Origin: Emydura subglobosa
Taxonomy: Eukaryota > Chordata > Testudines > Chelidae
Assembly (NCBI GenBank): GCA_007922225.1
Contig: ML679969.1
Location: 2,393,236-2,457,235, forward strand
Direction: 5' to 3'
Length of the DNA stretch: 64,000 nt
Made by a program: the position numbers and the translations under genes
The notes under the pieces: generated by a model
Databases searched by the model: none
The model's input: the letters and a program-made list of their open reading frames with translations, nothing else
Told to the model about the DNA's origin: nothing
Shown here: piece by piece, positions 53,288-64,000 of the stretch
Layout of the letters: each line of letters starts with the position of its first letter
How positions within the stretch are numbered: the first letter of the stretch is position 1

Positions 53288-53470
53288 TGAAAGATTCCAG
53301 AGCTTTTGGGAGGTCTTGGAGCTTTTGGGATTTGGGGGATTTTTGGAGGCAATGGAGCTACTGGGATTATTGGAGGCCCCAAAGTTTTGCAATTTTCAGA
53401 GGCCCCAGAGCTTTTGGGATTTAGGGGAATTTCAGAGGCCCTGGGGCTTTGGGGATTTTGAGGGGATCTT
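53288..53470 (+). repeat. Degenerate minisatellite with GAGGCCCCAGAGCTTTTGGGA units
   Basis: About five imperfect units of 26-36 bp share GGAGCTTTTGGGATT and GAGGCCC motifs. A short open frame across it encodes a repeating FQRPxxFWDxGEF-like pattern, which I take as a by-product of the repeat. Confidence 0.75.
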
Positions 53471-53613
53471 CATTAGAAATTGGATCATCTGCTTTTGTTA
53501 ACTAACATAGGGGTCACCAGGAAGAAGACCTGATGGGCGTGGGGAGGAAATGTGGTCTTGCAATTAAGGTCCTGGCCTGGGACTCAGGAGGGATGGGGGG
53601 GGGGAGTGGCCTT

Positions 53614-53655
53614 GGACAAGTCACAAGGCTGGTTGGACAAGTCACAAGGCTGGTT
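53614..53655 (+). repeat. 21-bp tandem duplication
   Basis: GGACAAGTCACAAGGCTGGTT occurs twice in direct succession (53614-53634 and 53635-53655), inside a SINE-like stretch with GACTCAGGAG and GCCTTGGACAAGTCAC. Confidence 0.9.
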
Positions 53656-54019
53656 TTCAAGAGAACGCAGCAGCCCTGATTTCGTCACTTCATTAAGAAC
53701 AGCTGGGTGCGGAGCGCTTTCACGGACGCAGTCACTTTCCTTAGGTGCTGTAGCACATAGCACTAGGGGAACAGCCCTCTAAATAGTTTGAGACCCTCCA
53801 GCAGTGCTGACTGTGTGCTGTGTTTTAGAACCCACCAGAAGGCAGCCAGCACAGCCGTGTGCACCGAGCCGCTGTTTGCGGTTAGCAAACACGGTTGTTT
53901 GGAACCCAGCGGTGCCTCTGTGATTTCTTGACATCATTTTTGGCGGGGCAGGAGCGCAAGACGCAATGGGTGCCTATGTGCTAGGAGTTCGTTCAGAGAT
54001 CTAGCCCTAGACCACTTTG

Positions 54020-54325
54020 GCTTTGTCTACACTCCGAGTGAGGGTGTGATTCCCCTGCTCACGTGCACATACCAGCACTAGCTTTTATTAAGCAAACAGG
54101 AGTATAAAGAACAGCAGGGCCTCAGCAGCGGCAGCTGAGGCATGGCTTAGCCATGCCAAGAACAAACCTGCCCAAAACCAGTGGCTACGTACTCAGCACG
54201 GCTAACCTCTGCCTCCGCTGCTGGTACCACGTGGCTACACTGCTATTTATACTCATGCTAGCTGGATGGGAGTTCGCGCGAGTACGTGTCTGCGAGTGTC
54301 TCGCAGTGTAGACGCAGCCTTTAGG
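54020..54325. mobile_element. GTCTACAC-family DNA element with inverted ends
   Basis: The left end GGCTTTGTCTACACT and the right end (reverse complement GGCTGCGTCTACACT) match at 12 of 15 positions. The interior has no coding likeness. Related left ends occur at 10870 and 38635. I could not settle its target duplication. Confidence 0.6.
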
Positions 54326-54435
54326 TCTCAGTTCTCCTTTTGGAAAATGGAGGTGATGATATTTCTCCATTTCACAGAGCAGTTGTGAGGATAAATGCAG
54401 GAATGCATGTGATAAGGGACTGCAGATAAATACCT
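54322..54435 (+). mobile_element. MIR-like relic
   Basis: TCTCAGTTCTCCTTTTGGAA, AATGGAGGTGATGATATTTC and TTGTGAGGATAAATGC are in MIR order. It abuts the DNA element to its left. Confidence 0.6.
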
Positions 54436-54512
54436 AAAGGGGACAGATAAAGCCATTTTTACATGTGATCACCATAATTTTGCATGAATCATTTTTTAAG
54501 AAACCCGAACAC

Positions 54513-55093
54513 CAGTGGTTCTCAAACCTTTTGTATTGATGGCTTCTTTCACACAGCAAGTCTCTGAGAACACCCCCCTGGTTCCCTCCGACCCCTCCAC
54601 TCCCCCATCGCCCCTCTGCCCTGTGCCCTCTTCACCTCAACCCCGGCACTGGGCCCTGCTGCACCCACCTGGGGAAACTGATCTCCATGCACCAAGCGGC
54701 TGGTATTGCTGCTGGCTCTCCCCCTCAAACACTGCTCCTCCGTGCCCTCCTAGGGAACTATGGGAGCGGGGGTGAGGAGCAATGTCAGGGCTCCCTGCAT
54801 CCAGGTCACTTTCCCCACCTGGGCGGCGTAAGGGGAGGGCAGAGAGCAGCAGCTCCTGATGCTCACCTCACAGCACAGCCCAGGTGGGGAAAGTCACCTG
54901 GATGCAGCGAGCCCTGGCGTTGCTGAGGAACGTTGGGGGGGTGGGATGAGCAGTATCTGTGCATCACTGCTCACTGCCCAGCTCTCACGTTCCTCTGCCG
55001 GGCGGCTCACAGTCCCATACCTGGCTGGGGTCGGGGCTCACAGCTCGCGACCCTCACATAACCATGTCGCGACCCCTGGCGTGAGAACCGCTG
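54513..55093. mobile_element. hAT-like non-autonomous element with an internal hairpin
   Basis: The left end CAGTGGTTCTCAAACC and the right end (reverse complement CAGCGGTTCTCACGCC) are imperfect inverted repeats of the same type as the MITE at 22534. The flanks CCGAACAC and CCCAACAG agree at 6 of 8 bases and may be an old target duplication. Inside, 54789-54823 and 54879-54913 are 35-bp inverted repeats with two mismatches. It encodes no transposase. Confidence 0.75.
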
Positions 55094-56387
55094 CCCAACA
55101 GAGTTATAAAAGGGATTGCCATGCCACCAGCTCCCTGTGACCACCAGGTGTCTCCTGTGAGCCATATCACAGCCGCTCAGCACCCGCTGGGAGGTGGAAC
55201 GATTCGGATGGGGGAACCGAATCCTCCATGTGCTGCCCAGGGAGGGGAGATGAGAGAGGCTGGGGTCTGCCGGGTGTCAGGTCAAGGCTGGGAGGAGGGG
55301 ACTACCAGGCCTGGTGGGAGAAGGAAGAAGGGGATTGACAGATTCAGGTGAGATTCAGATGTGGGATTCCTGTTGCTTGTCCGCTGTCTAGACCCCACTT
55401 TCCTTAGAGAGAACAGCACGCTATATCGTAAAAGGAGCCAGAGACCCTCTAAAACCACCTCTCTTAGCCACCAGGCTCCACTGCCAACAGAACACTGACA
55501 ACACTCAGCCGTACGGTTCGTTCTCAGCGGACGCAACCATGGTCATTACAGGATGGCCACAGGACGTCAGCTCTGGGGTGAAGAGCCCCTGGCTGCAGCT
55601 GAGCCCTGGCAAGACCAAAATGATGCTGGTCAGGAAGGGGAAACCCTGCAAAGAGGTGGCCAGGACATTGTCTCCACCTGCCGTCGAAGGCTCAAGCCTC
55701 AGGGTGCTGTCTGGCTCATTGCGAACCTCGCTCCTGGAGTCAAGGGCTCTCAGCACCCGTACGACTGGCTGCTGTGCTCACATTGGCTCGGGCGTGTGTT
55801 TTACCCGGGGATGAGGTGCACGCAAGAGATGGACCAGTTTGAAAGGGCACCGAAAACCTGCTCAGCTCCTGCATTGTAGCATCAGCCGTTCCCAGCCTCT
55901 GCTGCAGGGAGAAAGCTCCCCCAGAGCAGCTCTTGCCAGTGAACTAGTCCAGGGAGGGCGACTGTTGTTCACATCAGTTTCGTCGCTGATCTTACGCGTG
56001 AGGTTGAATCTGCCAGGATGTCCCAGATGGCACCTCTCAGGAGTTCTTTTTATTAGAGGCGGCACCATCCATTAGGAGGGGCTGGTTCTAGGGGCTGGAG
56101 CTGGGCACAAGTTTCTGAATTTTCAAAACGAAAAGGGCAAGAAGGGGGAGTTGGAATTTGGAAAAAAAAATTGCGAAATTTCCCCAGCTCTGCTGGGCTC
56201 TGTCTGCCCTGCAGCTTCTCCGGAGATCCCCCCGCCATTGAGAAAGTGGTTGATCTTGTGGTTATAAGGCATAAGCTGGGACAAAGACCCTCCGCATGCC
56301 TTTGGGCAAATGATTCTCTCAGTGTTCCCCATGAGTAACACACAGATGACCCCTCCTCCCTCTCACCATTTGTCTGACGTCTCTGTT

Positions 56388-56485
56388 TAGACTGTAAGCT
56401 CTTTGAGGCAGGGACTGTCCCTGTCTCCATTTGCAGCGCCTGGCACAATAGGGCTCAGATCTCAGGGCTAGATGCTATAGTAACA
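56388..56485 (+). repeat. Interspersed repeat tail (GCACCTAGCACAA family)
   Basis: GACTGTAAGCTCTTTGAGGC, AGGGACTGTCCCTGTCTCC and GCGCCTGGCACAATAGGGCT are in the same order as in the copy at 21455-21575. Confidence 0.7.
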
Positions 56486-57769
56486 TCCAACAAAAATGGA
56501 AGGAGCTCGAGGGTAGCTTGTCCAGCAGTGCTTTTATCACCATGCCGGGCTGTCTAGATCTGCTCTCAGCAGGGTTAGACAACCAAGGTGTTAGAAACAC
56601 CCACAGTTGCTATATACTTGCATTCCTGGTGTTGCTACCACCTGGGAGTCTGCACTTCTGCTACAGCAATGGTGGGAGAATAGTCAGAAATTTCTCAATA
56701 TAGATGCAATCAGGGAGGATTAATTTTCTTCCCCCTTGCGGAAAATTTATCCAGGTCAGATCTGAGTCAGGATCCTTTCTGAATGTTTAGTATGACTCAC
56801 ACATGGTAGCAAGGATTTGCTGCCAGCCAAACGAAGCCATTCCACTTCCATGCCACGAGTCTCCAACATGCTCCGCCAGCTTTGCGTTAGTAGAACGCCA
56901 TCAATTCTAATGGGGTTACACTGGGGTAAAACTGGAGTGACTCTTTGCAGACACAGGTGCCCAGCCCCCACTGAGGTGATCAACTCCAACAAGTTCTCCT
57001 TGCTCCCTCCACTCTACATGAAGTCTCTTTGAACACATCCGATGGCTACGTTTTTCAGATGGAAAACGATCATGAGTGCAAAAGCAGCCTCTGATTTTCA
57101 GTGCCTGCATTTATTGTTGACAGTCAACTAGAGACAGGTGGGGCCTGGTTTTCAGAAGAGCTGAGCACTAGAGTTAGTTGAAAGACCAAATGGAAGTTTT
57201 CATCAATAAAATGCCATTCCAATCAAAATTTCTCAGGTTAAAAATCAGAAACCCCAAAACTGATTTTAGTTATTTATACATAGTTTTTGTTTCCTGCAGC
57301 TGGAAAATATTTTTCAGTTTTTGGATGAAAACCTAAGTTGTTTTTGTTGTTGTGGGTTTTCAGTAACATTTTTCATGGGGAGTTAAAAATGCTGCCAACT
57401 CAACCACAACTGCAGGGGAAGTCAGTGGGAGCTGTGGGTGCTCAGCGCCTTTGACAAAAATAAGGCCCAAAGAGTCTCAAGACAGACTCCCAGAAATGAG
57501 AGGCAGTTTTTCAAAATGTCCACGTCGGCTGGTAGGCAAAGCACAAGTGCACAACGATTATCACTGCCTTGGTCTGGGTGCCAACCCATTCTAGTTTGGT
57601 CTGTTACTAGAATGGCCCTTCGCCCTGGAAGAGGAATCACCGCAGTGACTTTGTTTCTGCAAAAACTCATCAGTCAGGTTTGCTGTATGCAAGACGCCAC
57701 ACCAGTGCAGAGATGATTTGAAGTGGGGGCCCATTTTTACTGAGGGTGGACTCGCAAAATTTTGAGGTG

Positions 57770-57890
57770 TAAAGTGATTCATAGATTTCAGAACCCTCAA
57801 GGACCATTTTGATAGTCTAACCTGACTTCCTGCATAACCCAGGCCAACGAATTTCATCCATTAATAAACGATTCTGGTGTGGGGCCCATC
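57770..57890 (-). mobile_element. CR1 LINE 3' end
   Basis: TTCATAGATTTCAGAACCCT, CAAGGACCATTTTGATAGTC and TAACCTGACTTCCTGCATAA is the reverse complement of a CR1 3' end, similar to 14631-14760. Confidence 0.75.
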
Positions 57891-58554
57891 TCTCTATACA
57901 GAAGAGCTATTTAGGATGTTCCCAGGAGTTCTGGAAGCCAGGTCCAGACAGAAAAGCTGCTCACATTTGTACTAGTGCTAGATAAAAATTAATCAGCTGT
58001 GTAGATGGGAAAATGACTTGATCATGGTCAGCCATTAGTATAGCTGGGCAGGAAACAATGTTCCTGTCCCACAAGAACTTTTCAGATTTTGAAATTGTTT
58101 TCCCACCCAAATTGGGGTGAAAAGTGGAAATCTCAAAAAAAAATTACGAACTGAAAATCCAAACATTTTTTGGATAGGAGCAATCAAAACGTTTCGTTTC
58201 AATTTTGACACCCCCCCTCTATTTTTTCAGCACTATAAATTAACTTCATTCCTAAACAAAAATTTGTTTCTAATGAAATTTTTTTTTTCTATTTAGAAAA
58301 TGTGTCAAAATGGGATGTTTCAACCATTTCAAAACTTTTTTCCAAAAACTTTTGTGAAATAGGAAATTCATTGACACTGACCCTTTCCCATGAAAAGCTT
58401 CAGTTTTAATGAATTTGCTTTTACCAATGGAAAAAATGTTGAGTAAAAAAACTCCCAATCAACTCTAGTCAGTAGCAAGAGCTGGGAAGAGAACCCAGGA
58501 GTTCCTAACACCCAGTGAGTCACCTGCATCGCACCATGTCAGACCACCCCTCCA

Positions 58555-58665
58555 TCATCAGCCTCCCTGCTTTATGCAGAAGAAAGAAAGGCCTGGAGAA
58601 TTTAAGTGACCTGCCCTTGGTCACACCATAGATAAGTGGCAGAGATAGGAAGAAGAGTCCAGGCT
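58555..58665 (-). mobile_element. MIR/CORE-SINE relic
   Basis: GGCCTGGAGAATTTAAGTGA followed by CCTGCCCTTGGTCACACC and AGTGGCAGAGATAGG is MIR-like in reverse complement. Confidence 0.65.
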
Positions 58666-60568
58666 GAAAGGACCCAGGAGACTTTGCTTTTGGGCCATCA
58701 GATCTCCCCCTTTTGTGTCATTATATAAAGTGCTTTAATTAATGATTATGTAATGTCGGGAAATGTTTATTAAATCATTAGCACCTCACTACACACCTAG
58801 TGGATACATCTTAGGTAAGACATGGATTACCAAAGCTATGAGACCTAGTCACGCTCTGTGCCTCCTTGCTGACCTCAGCAGGAATGCTCCCACTTCGTAA
58901 CGAATGGTATTTTTGGAATCATCCCTGCATTTCGGGGGAAGGAAAAGAGGCATGGCCTGACTTTTTCCAGAGGCGTTGAGTCCCCACAGTTGCTAGTGAC
59001 GTCGGCATCTTGCACCTCCACCCATTATGCCCAACCATGGAGGAGAGAACCTGTGCAACACAAGGGTCTATAATTCCCTAACTGGATTATTACCAAACAG
59101 GTGAATCACGGGGCAAGGTTCCTTCATCCAAGAGCCATAGAATATTTATACCCCACTAAAGGGTGAGGTGTCAATATGGACACCAAGTGCCACGAAGACC
59201 CTGGTGGCTGGCACCCGGTTCTCTAGTAACCTGGAGACCTCAGGAAGGAGGCCCGACACCACCAATGACACATCATGAGCATGAGGTCTCTAGCGAACCC
59301 ATCTGAGTACAGCATTTACAGTTTCACCCAAGGACACCCATATACCTTCATGCCCACGGGCCCCGTTCTCCTGTAGACAGCAACAGCTCACGGAGGGGCT
59401 GAGAAACACATCTCATTTTGCCTCATGGAGTTTCCACTGAAGTTTTCTCATTGGCTGTGGGAGCTTCCCCGCACTTTCCTTCATGGAATTAAGGAATTCA
59501 TGGGGTTCAATCCGCTTCCTCTGTGGATCTCGGGACATCATGGGACAGGGGGATCCTCAGCACACAGCCCCGTGTCTCCTCGCAGCCCTGAAAGCAGAGC
59601 GGCTCCCCAGGAAGCGAGCTCCCCTGCAATCCCTGGCAGCTGAAAGGGTGGCTTCTCTCAGAGAGAGGGGAGCTGATGTAAGAACACCAAAAGCGCGTCA
59701 ATATCTTTGCTCCTTACCCAGACAAGTCCTGGCAGGGTCAGTGGGGAGCAGCTGTCCTCAGAGATCTACCCCTTCCCCAACTCAGAACGGGGGGGGGGGG
59801 GGGGTCAGAAGGAAAGGTGGAGCACAGCCTGGGGCCAGCTGTCACACTCTTCTGTGCCCCTCCTCGTCCCTGATCGACCCAACTTGGGACTCCATCAGGC
59901 AACTACGGGGACAATCATACCCCTAAATCAACAAATGCAGCCACATCAACCCTCCCCTCCTACCCAGCCATCCCCGGCCCGTTGAACCTCAGAGCGGAAG
60001 GTCCGCAAAACCAACCCAACCAGTTGCTAAGCAAACCGGCTCTGTGCCGGAGATCAACCCCTCCTTGCAATGACAACGCTGAGGAGTTACCACGTGGGAT
60101 CTTTCTTGGCATCAAACGCACAGGCACTTACCCTGCTGACTGCTGCCGGACATGATGAGAAAAATCAGGACACATGACCCCATCAAAGGGGGGAGGAATG
60201 ACAAAATCTCAGATGTCCAGATTTACCGCCCATGGTCCCTTCACCTTAGTTCCTCTCACAAGCCCGGAAACATGATGGGCGAGGGATTTTTTACATTTTA
60301 AAAGGAACTTAGCCAAGTCCGAACCTTTCCCCTGCTGACCCTTCTCATGGAGATCTTGCAAGGCTGCCCCGTGTGTGTACGGGAAAAAAACCCCACTCAG
60401 ACGATGGCGATGAAAAGAGCCAACAATGTTACACTGAACCAGCCCAAAAAAACCCCCAAAAGGTCCAATGGGCAAATAGCATTTTACAAGGCCAGTGATA
60501 AACGGGCTAGTCAGTCTCAAACTCACACACCCTTTACCCCTGCATAGGCCTGAGAAACATCCATTTGC

Positions 60569-60799
60569 TTAGTATTTTTCCCCTTCTCTCTCATTACTGA
60601 AATCTCCCTTTCTAAAGTTTACTGTCAGTGGGTCACTTGTTGGTACGCTGCTTCCCCCGAAGAGGTCGAACCTAATTATACTGTGGTCGCTATTACTTAA
60701 CGGCTCGGCAACAGCTGCTTGCTGAATTAGCTCCTGCGTGTTACTTGTGAGACACAAGCGTTGCTTGGTGAGAGGATACTGTGCTTCTAAGGCGGCCAC
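60569..60799 (-). mobile_element. CR1-like LINE ORF2, end of endonuclease domain
   Basis: The minus-strand frame reads LTSNTQELIQQAAVAEPLSN, then SDHSIIRFDLFGG and VNFRKGDFSN. This is the end of an AP-endonuclease domain of a CR1-type ORF2, with the catalytic SDH motif and the following FRKADF-like stretch. The frame soon stops and the rest of the element was not recognised beside it. Confidence 0.75.
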
Positions 60800-62937
60800 T
60801 CACGCGTCCCTGGAACATCGGACATGCCGGTACTTCTGGGAATGCATGCTCTGCTTCCACGGGCATGCCCACGCACGCTTCAAAATAGTAGCCCCCGTCC
60901 GCGATACTGGACAAAGCCATATTCAAGTCGGGCTCAGAACTGGACAGGGGACAAACCATTTAAAACCAGGACTGGATGAATGGGCTGCCTATGTGCGTCT
61001 GGGCCCCCACTTCACAGAATGACACTCATGATATCTAGCCCAGTGGTTTCTGTTACAAGGGATTGCCAGAGACAACCTACTTGTACAGATTGGGAAGTGA
61101 ACCGTACACATACAGCGGTTCCATTAGATGACCTTGGTACTCAGAATGGGAAAGTGGGCGCACATGTGGAGCAAACCAAGGTATCGCTATTCGTACATGG
61201 TGCTGTGAAAGTGACACCCACAGGATAAGAAAAGCTACTGGATTTACGTGAATTTCAACCGGCAATAGGTTTTTGTCTAAATTTTAGCTAAACAACTTAA
61301 ATCCCAAAGTATGTCACACCTGGAAACTGCCAGCAAGGAAGAGAACATAATGTACTTTGATCAGAGACAAGCTCCAAAGACACACACTCCCTGCTGGAAA
61401 CCTCCACAGGTGAGCGAAGCAAGCACCACAGAGCGAGAAAGAGAATTATGAAACATTAGACCAAACCAAAAGGAGCCATGGAAGTATCTCTGCCTTTATA
61501 GTTTGTCTCCTTGTGGCTTGGGGTCCAACATAGCCCAACGGCAGCTAATTCTTGAACCTTGATCCTGCAGGGCCTTGCGCTGCGCGCACAGCTGTTACCC
61601 CGCTGTAGGGATGCGAGTGCAGGCTCCGCGGGGTGGTATCTGGTTACTGTGCCAAGCGAAAACTCCCTGCTTTTGTTCTCAAGAGCATCAAACTTTCCCT
61701 GCCACGGTGTCAAGACAAGGCCGATTAAAACAAGTGGCCAGCCTGGGGCCAGGTTAGCTATGTTCCCTTCTCCATAAGGGAGGGGTTTGTCCACCTAGGG
61801 GTCACGACCCAGGAGGGGGCATGGATAAGTGTCTGGAAGGTAGCCAGATCCTGGCTAGGAGGTGGGTTCTCATAGGGAAAAGACAGAAGAACCACCATAA
61901 AGGAAACATTTAACAGAGAATATGCCAGGGGCTCATAAGTGCGTGTACAGTTCCACCCCAAATCCTGTTGCCAGCATGAGTAACTGGGCCGGGAGCTGAG
62001 GAGCCCTGGGTTGGGTGGAGAGAAATCCTCTCCTGGGCCATGGAACCAGAAACTCGGTTCCTTGGCTATAGTCCAGCTTCAGTAAACTCTGCAGCCCTCC
62101 TTTACGGATGGCAATATGGCAACAAGGTCAGTGGATCCATGCATCCACAGATCCACCATCCGCAGCAGCACGGAGAGCTGGGTGTCAAAGCACACAACGC
62201 CAGGTTTGCTCTCCTGGAGCACAGCCTTCAAAGCCTGTCCCACCCCGGCATTGCACAGCCCAGTGTTTATGCTGTATCTGGGATGCTCCAAATCCAGGAG
62301 GGTGTGGGGGCAGGGAGTTGCCCAAGTCATATCAGTGAGTGCCTGTATCGAGACCTCTTGGTATGTCACTAGCCTGGCTGATAATTCACCCACAGGACCC
62401 AGGAATGAATCAGGATTAAGTTACACATCACCTGTCAGACTGACGGATATGGAAAAATGACGTGCAAGTTCTCCAAACAGGCGTGCAATTACACCTGGAA
62501 TTGCCTTTTCCGGAAGGCAGCTCACCTCAGATGATCTCACTATCACAGCTTCGGCTGATCACATTTCCTGATCACTGATGATGATGATCACTTCCAGAGA
62601 TAGGACTGGCATGCGCAGTGTGGAGTCCCTGACACCCGTGCAAGTGCTAACAAGTCAGAAGGCAGTTTACACAATTGATAGCGATTCCACGAGGCCCAGG
62701 GTATTAAAGAATGGGGTGCAACGTGTATGCAGCTCGCCTCTCATTGTTGGAGTAGAGCACAGTCACTTCTATTTCGGCAGGTACAGAAGGCCCTGCTGCA
62801 TTATTTTCAGGGTGATGTTAGTTTCACACCACCCAGCTGTTCGAGACTTACAAATAGTATGTTTTCCCCTTGGTGAGAGATTTGTGTAGCATGATGAAAA
62901 TGAACTGACACAATTTTTCGGGGCACAGGCACGATCT

Positions 62938-63010
62938 TTTTGTTCTGTGTTCATACGGGGCCTAGCACAAAAAGGTTCTCCTAGGAACACAAATAATAAT
63001 AATTATAGCA
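62938..63010 (+). repeat. Interspersed repeat tail (GCACCTAGCACAA family)
   Basis: TTGTTCTGTGTTCATACGGG, GCCTAGCACAAAAAGG and ACACAAATAATAATAATTAT match the 3' half of the copy at 47505-47610. Confidence 0.6.
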
Positions 63011-64000
63011 AAATTAAACTAGACTACATTGGATGAATTTTCAACAAAACAGTCTGAGGGAGCATTCCTTCTCTTTCCAGAATTAATCGTCACAGAGCTC
63101 TACTGTCAAGCAAGTCTGTGCCATAAGCAGCTAGGCAACCTATCATTTTTTTGGTGTGTGTGTGTGTATTGCACCTTTCAGTGTTCGGGTGTTTGCTGGA
63201 GGTTGCTGCCATTTTGGGTGCAGATCAGTTGCAGCATGGTTTAGAAGAGACCCACACCGTGCTCTCTCTCTCATGGAGACCTGGCTTTAGTTCTCTCAGG
63301 CATGCCAATGCTGGCCCCCAAGTGCATTGATGCCCTTGAAGAATTTTTCTGGCAGTCAACAGAGTAGATTTTCCATATTTTCTTGCCCTTCCCTGTTCCT
63401 CAGGTTCCTGTCCATCTCCTCCCTAGTTTACTATCCTCTCCCCCAATAGGGCAAGATTATTGCCTTATGGCCAACCAGGTTTTTTCCCCACAGCCTGTGC
63501 TTCCAAGAAGAGGTCCTTGAGCTGAGATTCCTCTGGTCACATGGCTTCTCTAGAAGCTACTGGAAATGTGCCACCCTAGACAGCGGTAGGCTGCAGAGAT
63601 GGCTATCGCAGCCTTTTGTTCTTGTGTCTCTTTAGAAAAACCTGCTTCGGTCTCAGAGCTGCCGCTGCACTCAGTGGAGTGATGCCTGCATTTGGGTGGA
63701 GCCGTGGCTTTGTGTGGCTTGTTCTTGGCCAGGGCCCCCACGTGGGAGGGAAAAGCGGTACACTTTATGGAACCTGGAAGCCCTGGGGGGCCCGGCCCAG
63801 GCTGCAACCACCATTACCATGAGGAAAGAAATGTTCATGTCTCATGAGATTGTATGTCTGGGATGAGGGATTGTGGTGTGTGTGTGGGAGGGGGCCCATG
63901 TTACAAGTTTGTCCTGGGCCCGAAAAAATTATGCTTGGGCCCTGTCCTTGGCACAGGCCTGGCTGCATCCAGGAGCCGTTTCAAAGAGGCTGGCACGAGA

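Larger units (their letters stand above)
50201..64000. other. Intergenic DNA upstream of PADI2
   Basis: No exon of another PADI gene or any other recognised protein was found in 13.8 kb. It holds a CCAAT cluster (52955-53136), a minisatellite (53288-53470), hAT-like elements (54020-54325 and 54513-55093), MIR relics (54322-54435 and 58555-58665), repeat tails (56388-56485 and 62938-63010), CR1 pieces (57770-57890 and 60569-60799), GAAA/TTTC-rich repeats (57180-57400 and 58075-58460), a G(16) run (59789-59804) and a (TG)n tract (about 63154-63168). Confidence 0.65.

Noticed and set aside
63154..63168. (TG)n tract as a regulatory element
   Set aside because: It is a short, common dinucleotide repeat with no supporting context.
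50201..64000. Another PADI gene upstream of PADI2
   Set aside because: I looked on both strands for the catalytic motifs (RWx[17 protein letters not shown]) and found none. The neighbouring PADI genes must lie beyond the window.
1..64000. CRISPR array, operon, prophage or bacterial-type system
   Set aside because: The window is vertebrate nuclear DNA with spliced genes. No spaced direct-repeat array, no bacterial gene and no ribosome-binding pattern were seen.

Overview
This window is vertebrate nuclear DNA. It most likely comes from a non-avian reptile, and a turtle fits best (a crocodilian is the main alternative). The reasons are two recognisable vertebrate genes split into many exons with GT-AG introns, abundant CR1 LINE 3' ends, hAT-type DNA elements with 8-bp target duplications, MIR/CORE-SINE relics, and introns of several kilobases. 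Species assignment is an inference from repeat content; nothing in the sequence fixes the species.

Both genes read on the minus strand. At the left edge (1-2762) are the first three coding exons of SDHB, the iron-sulphur subunit of mitochondrial succinate dehydrogenase (complex II). Exon 3 runs off the window. The SDHB promoter is a CpG-rich region that includes a tandem array of about 40-42 bp units, each carrying CCAAT and YY1/CArG-like motifs (2911-3148). About 5.1 kb lie between the SDHB start codon and the PADI2 stop codon.

From 49906 down to 7872 lies a complete PADI2 gene (protein-arginine deiminase type 2). It has sixteen coding exons, all with GT-AG junctions and consistent phases, that sum to 1998 nt and encode 665 residues. 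The catalytic residues D351, H471, D473 and C647, and nearly all calcium ligands, are present. The SDHB-PADI2 order and strand match human chromosome 1p36. The CpG-rich, TATA-less PADI2 promoter surrounds exon 1 (about 49.7-50.2 kb). From 50.2 to 64 kb there is intergenic DNA with no recognisable exon.

The rest is introns and intergenic DNA with interspersed repeats: CR1 fragments in both orientations, one LINE fragment of a different clade in intron 4, several hAT-like elements (one nested inside another in intron 9, both with target duplications), SINE relics and simple repeats. The two genes do not share a pathway: SDHB works in the respiratory chain and PADI2 converts peptidyl-arginine to citrulline when calcium rises. 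I did not find a new multi-gene system. The most unusual features are the SDHB promoter array, the nested transposon, and the expanded alanine tract in the SDHB presequence.
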